A stretch of 5,897 bases of DNA, from NCBI GenBank assembly GCA_020347585.1, contig CP070733.1, positions 723,501-729,397 on the forward strand, in the 5' to 3' direction. The stretch comes from Pseudomonadota bacterium. Its GTDB lineage: Bacteria; Pseudomonadota; Gammaproteobacteria; CAMYNG01. A program made the translations under genes and the position numbers. The notes under the pieces were generated by a model. The model worked only from the letters and a program-made list of their open reading frames with translations, did no database searches and was not told the DNA's origin. Below are positions 5,177 through 5,897 of the stretch, piece after piece (position 1 is the stretch's first letter; every line of letters starts with the position of its first letter).

Positions 5177-5897
5177 CTAAAACTCCAGCGTAACCTTCGA
5201 ATAGGTGTCGTTGTGAAAGGTCTCGTCGATGGCCTCGGCAAACGGCGTTGCAGGTACCTTAAAGATGTCCCACCATGGAATCACTTCGAAGCTATCTTCT
5301 GCCACCAGCGCCTCGAGCTGCTCGGTGGTAAAAGGCGGATCGTGGTCAAACACCGCGTAGATCCGCAGCAACCACCAGAACAGCTTGTACGGGATATGCA
5401 GGATCAATGTGCGATAACCAAGGCTACGCTTGATTGCCTTGATAATGTCCACGTAGTCAATTTCCTCGCGCCCGGTAATATTAAACACCTTGCCGACCGG
5501 CAGGTCCCCGATACAGCGTACGATAATGCTGCAAAAATCGCGCACGTACAGTGGCTGTCGCATGTACCGGCCGTCCCCGGGAATCGGAAATACCGGCGTT
5601 TTGGCCATGAAACGTGATAGCCATCCAAGATGCTTTCGGTCAAACCAGCCGAACATCAACGTCGGGCGTAGGATGCAGTAGTCAAGATCACTTGCTGAGA
5701 CCAGCCTTTCCTGTTCCTTCTTGGTGTTGGTGTATTTGTCATCAGCTACCGACTCGACCACCGAGGAGCTGATATGCACCAACTTATTGATGCCGTGCTG
5801 TTTGGCGGTCTCCAGCATCAACTCCGTGGAGCGAATGTTGTTGCGGACGAAGGGCGCCGAGCTTTTTGCGCCGATCTGCGCCTGCAACATCACGACC
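5177..5897 (-). CDS. NAD-dependent epimerase/dehydratase, extended SDR (5' end beyond window)
   Basis: The last 239 residues are visible; the N-terminal Rossmann strand with the glycine motif lies past the right edge. The fragment opens VVMLQAQIGAKS, matching the usual end of the fourth strand, so the GTG and ATG codons at 5893 and 5890 are internal rather than starts. The SDR catalytic pattern is visible: HISSS for the Ser, then YTNTK (Tyr codon 5734-5732, Lys codon 5722-5720), followed by ILRPTLMFG and QPLYVRDFC. A hydrophobic patch IPYKLFWWLLRIYAVF in the C-terminal part suggests membrane or lipid contact, as in atypical SDRs acting on lipid-linked substrates. Such enzymes oxidise, reduce or epimerise sugars using NAD(P). 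It ends 9 bases before the flavoprotein start and appears to head this cassette in the window. The exact reaction cannot be told. Confidence 0.87.
   Translation of the reverse strand, partial: VVMLQAQIGAKSSAPFVRNNIRSTELMLETAKQHGINKLVHISSSVVESVADDKYTNTKKEQERLVSASDLDYCILRPTLMFGWFDRKHLGWLSRFMAKTPVFPIPGDGRYMRQPLYVRDFCSIIVRCIGDLPVGKVFNITGREEIDYVDIIKAIKRSLGYRTLILHIPYKLFWWLLRIYAVFDHDPPFTTEQLEALVAEDSFEVIPWWDIFKVPATPFAEAIDETFHNDTYSKVTLEF

Noticed and set aside
5003..5617. 204-codon plus-strand ORF across the SDR/flavoprotein junction
   Set aside because: It is antisense to two real genes and their junction, with no family-like motifs; it is a shadow ORF.

Overview
The window looks like chromosomal DNA of a non-enteric gammaproteobacterium, possibly of the Chromatiales or Pseudomonas-like type. 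The reasons are the divergent uvrB / class I aminotransferase pair, a FimT-type pseudopilin, a tRNA-Asn with an encoded CCA end, and high GC in the core genes. Taxonomy below class level is a guess.

Left part (1-2414), core genes. The first 84 codons of uvrB run off the left edge on the minus strand. A 129-base divergent intergenic region with a plausible uvrB promoter separates it from a plus-strand aspartate/aromatic-type aminotransferase that probably starts at a TTG codon. Next comes an orphan FimT/GspH-like pseudopilin. It has a C-terminal GRxR motif, a Gln in place of the usual +5 Glu, and a 22-base perfect palindrome inside its leader-coding sequence. A tRNA-Asn(GTT) with its own sigma70-like promoter closes the plus-strand block.

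Centre (2433-2464). A strong hairpin with A and T tracts on both sides forms a bidirectional terminator between the tRNA and the convergent minus-strand genes.

Right part (2520-5897), envelope-sugar genes on the minus strand. In transcription order they are: a 5'-truncated extended-SDR nucleotide-sugar epimerase/dehydratase-like gene, an FAD-dependent amine-oxidase-fold oxidoreductase 9 bases downstream, a four-helix GtrA-family membrane protein overlapping it by ATGA, and then, after 60 bases, galU. The three-gene cassette (SDR + flavoprotein + GtrA) suggests redox modification of a sugar or lipid-linked sugar coupled to membrane translocation. GalU supplies UDP-glucose. Sampled GC falls from about 62-68% in aspC and galU to about 45-55% in the cassette, so the cassette may be an acquired or variable part of a surface-polysaccharide locus anchored beside uvrB / tRNA-Asn. 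I found no CRISPR array, insertion sequence or integrase.
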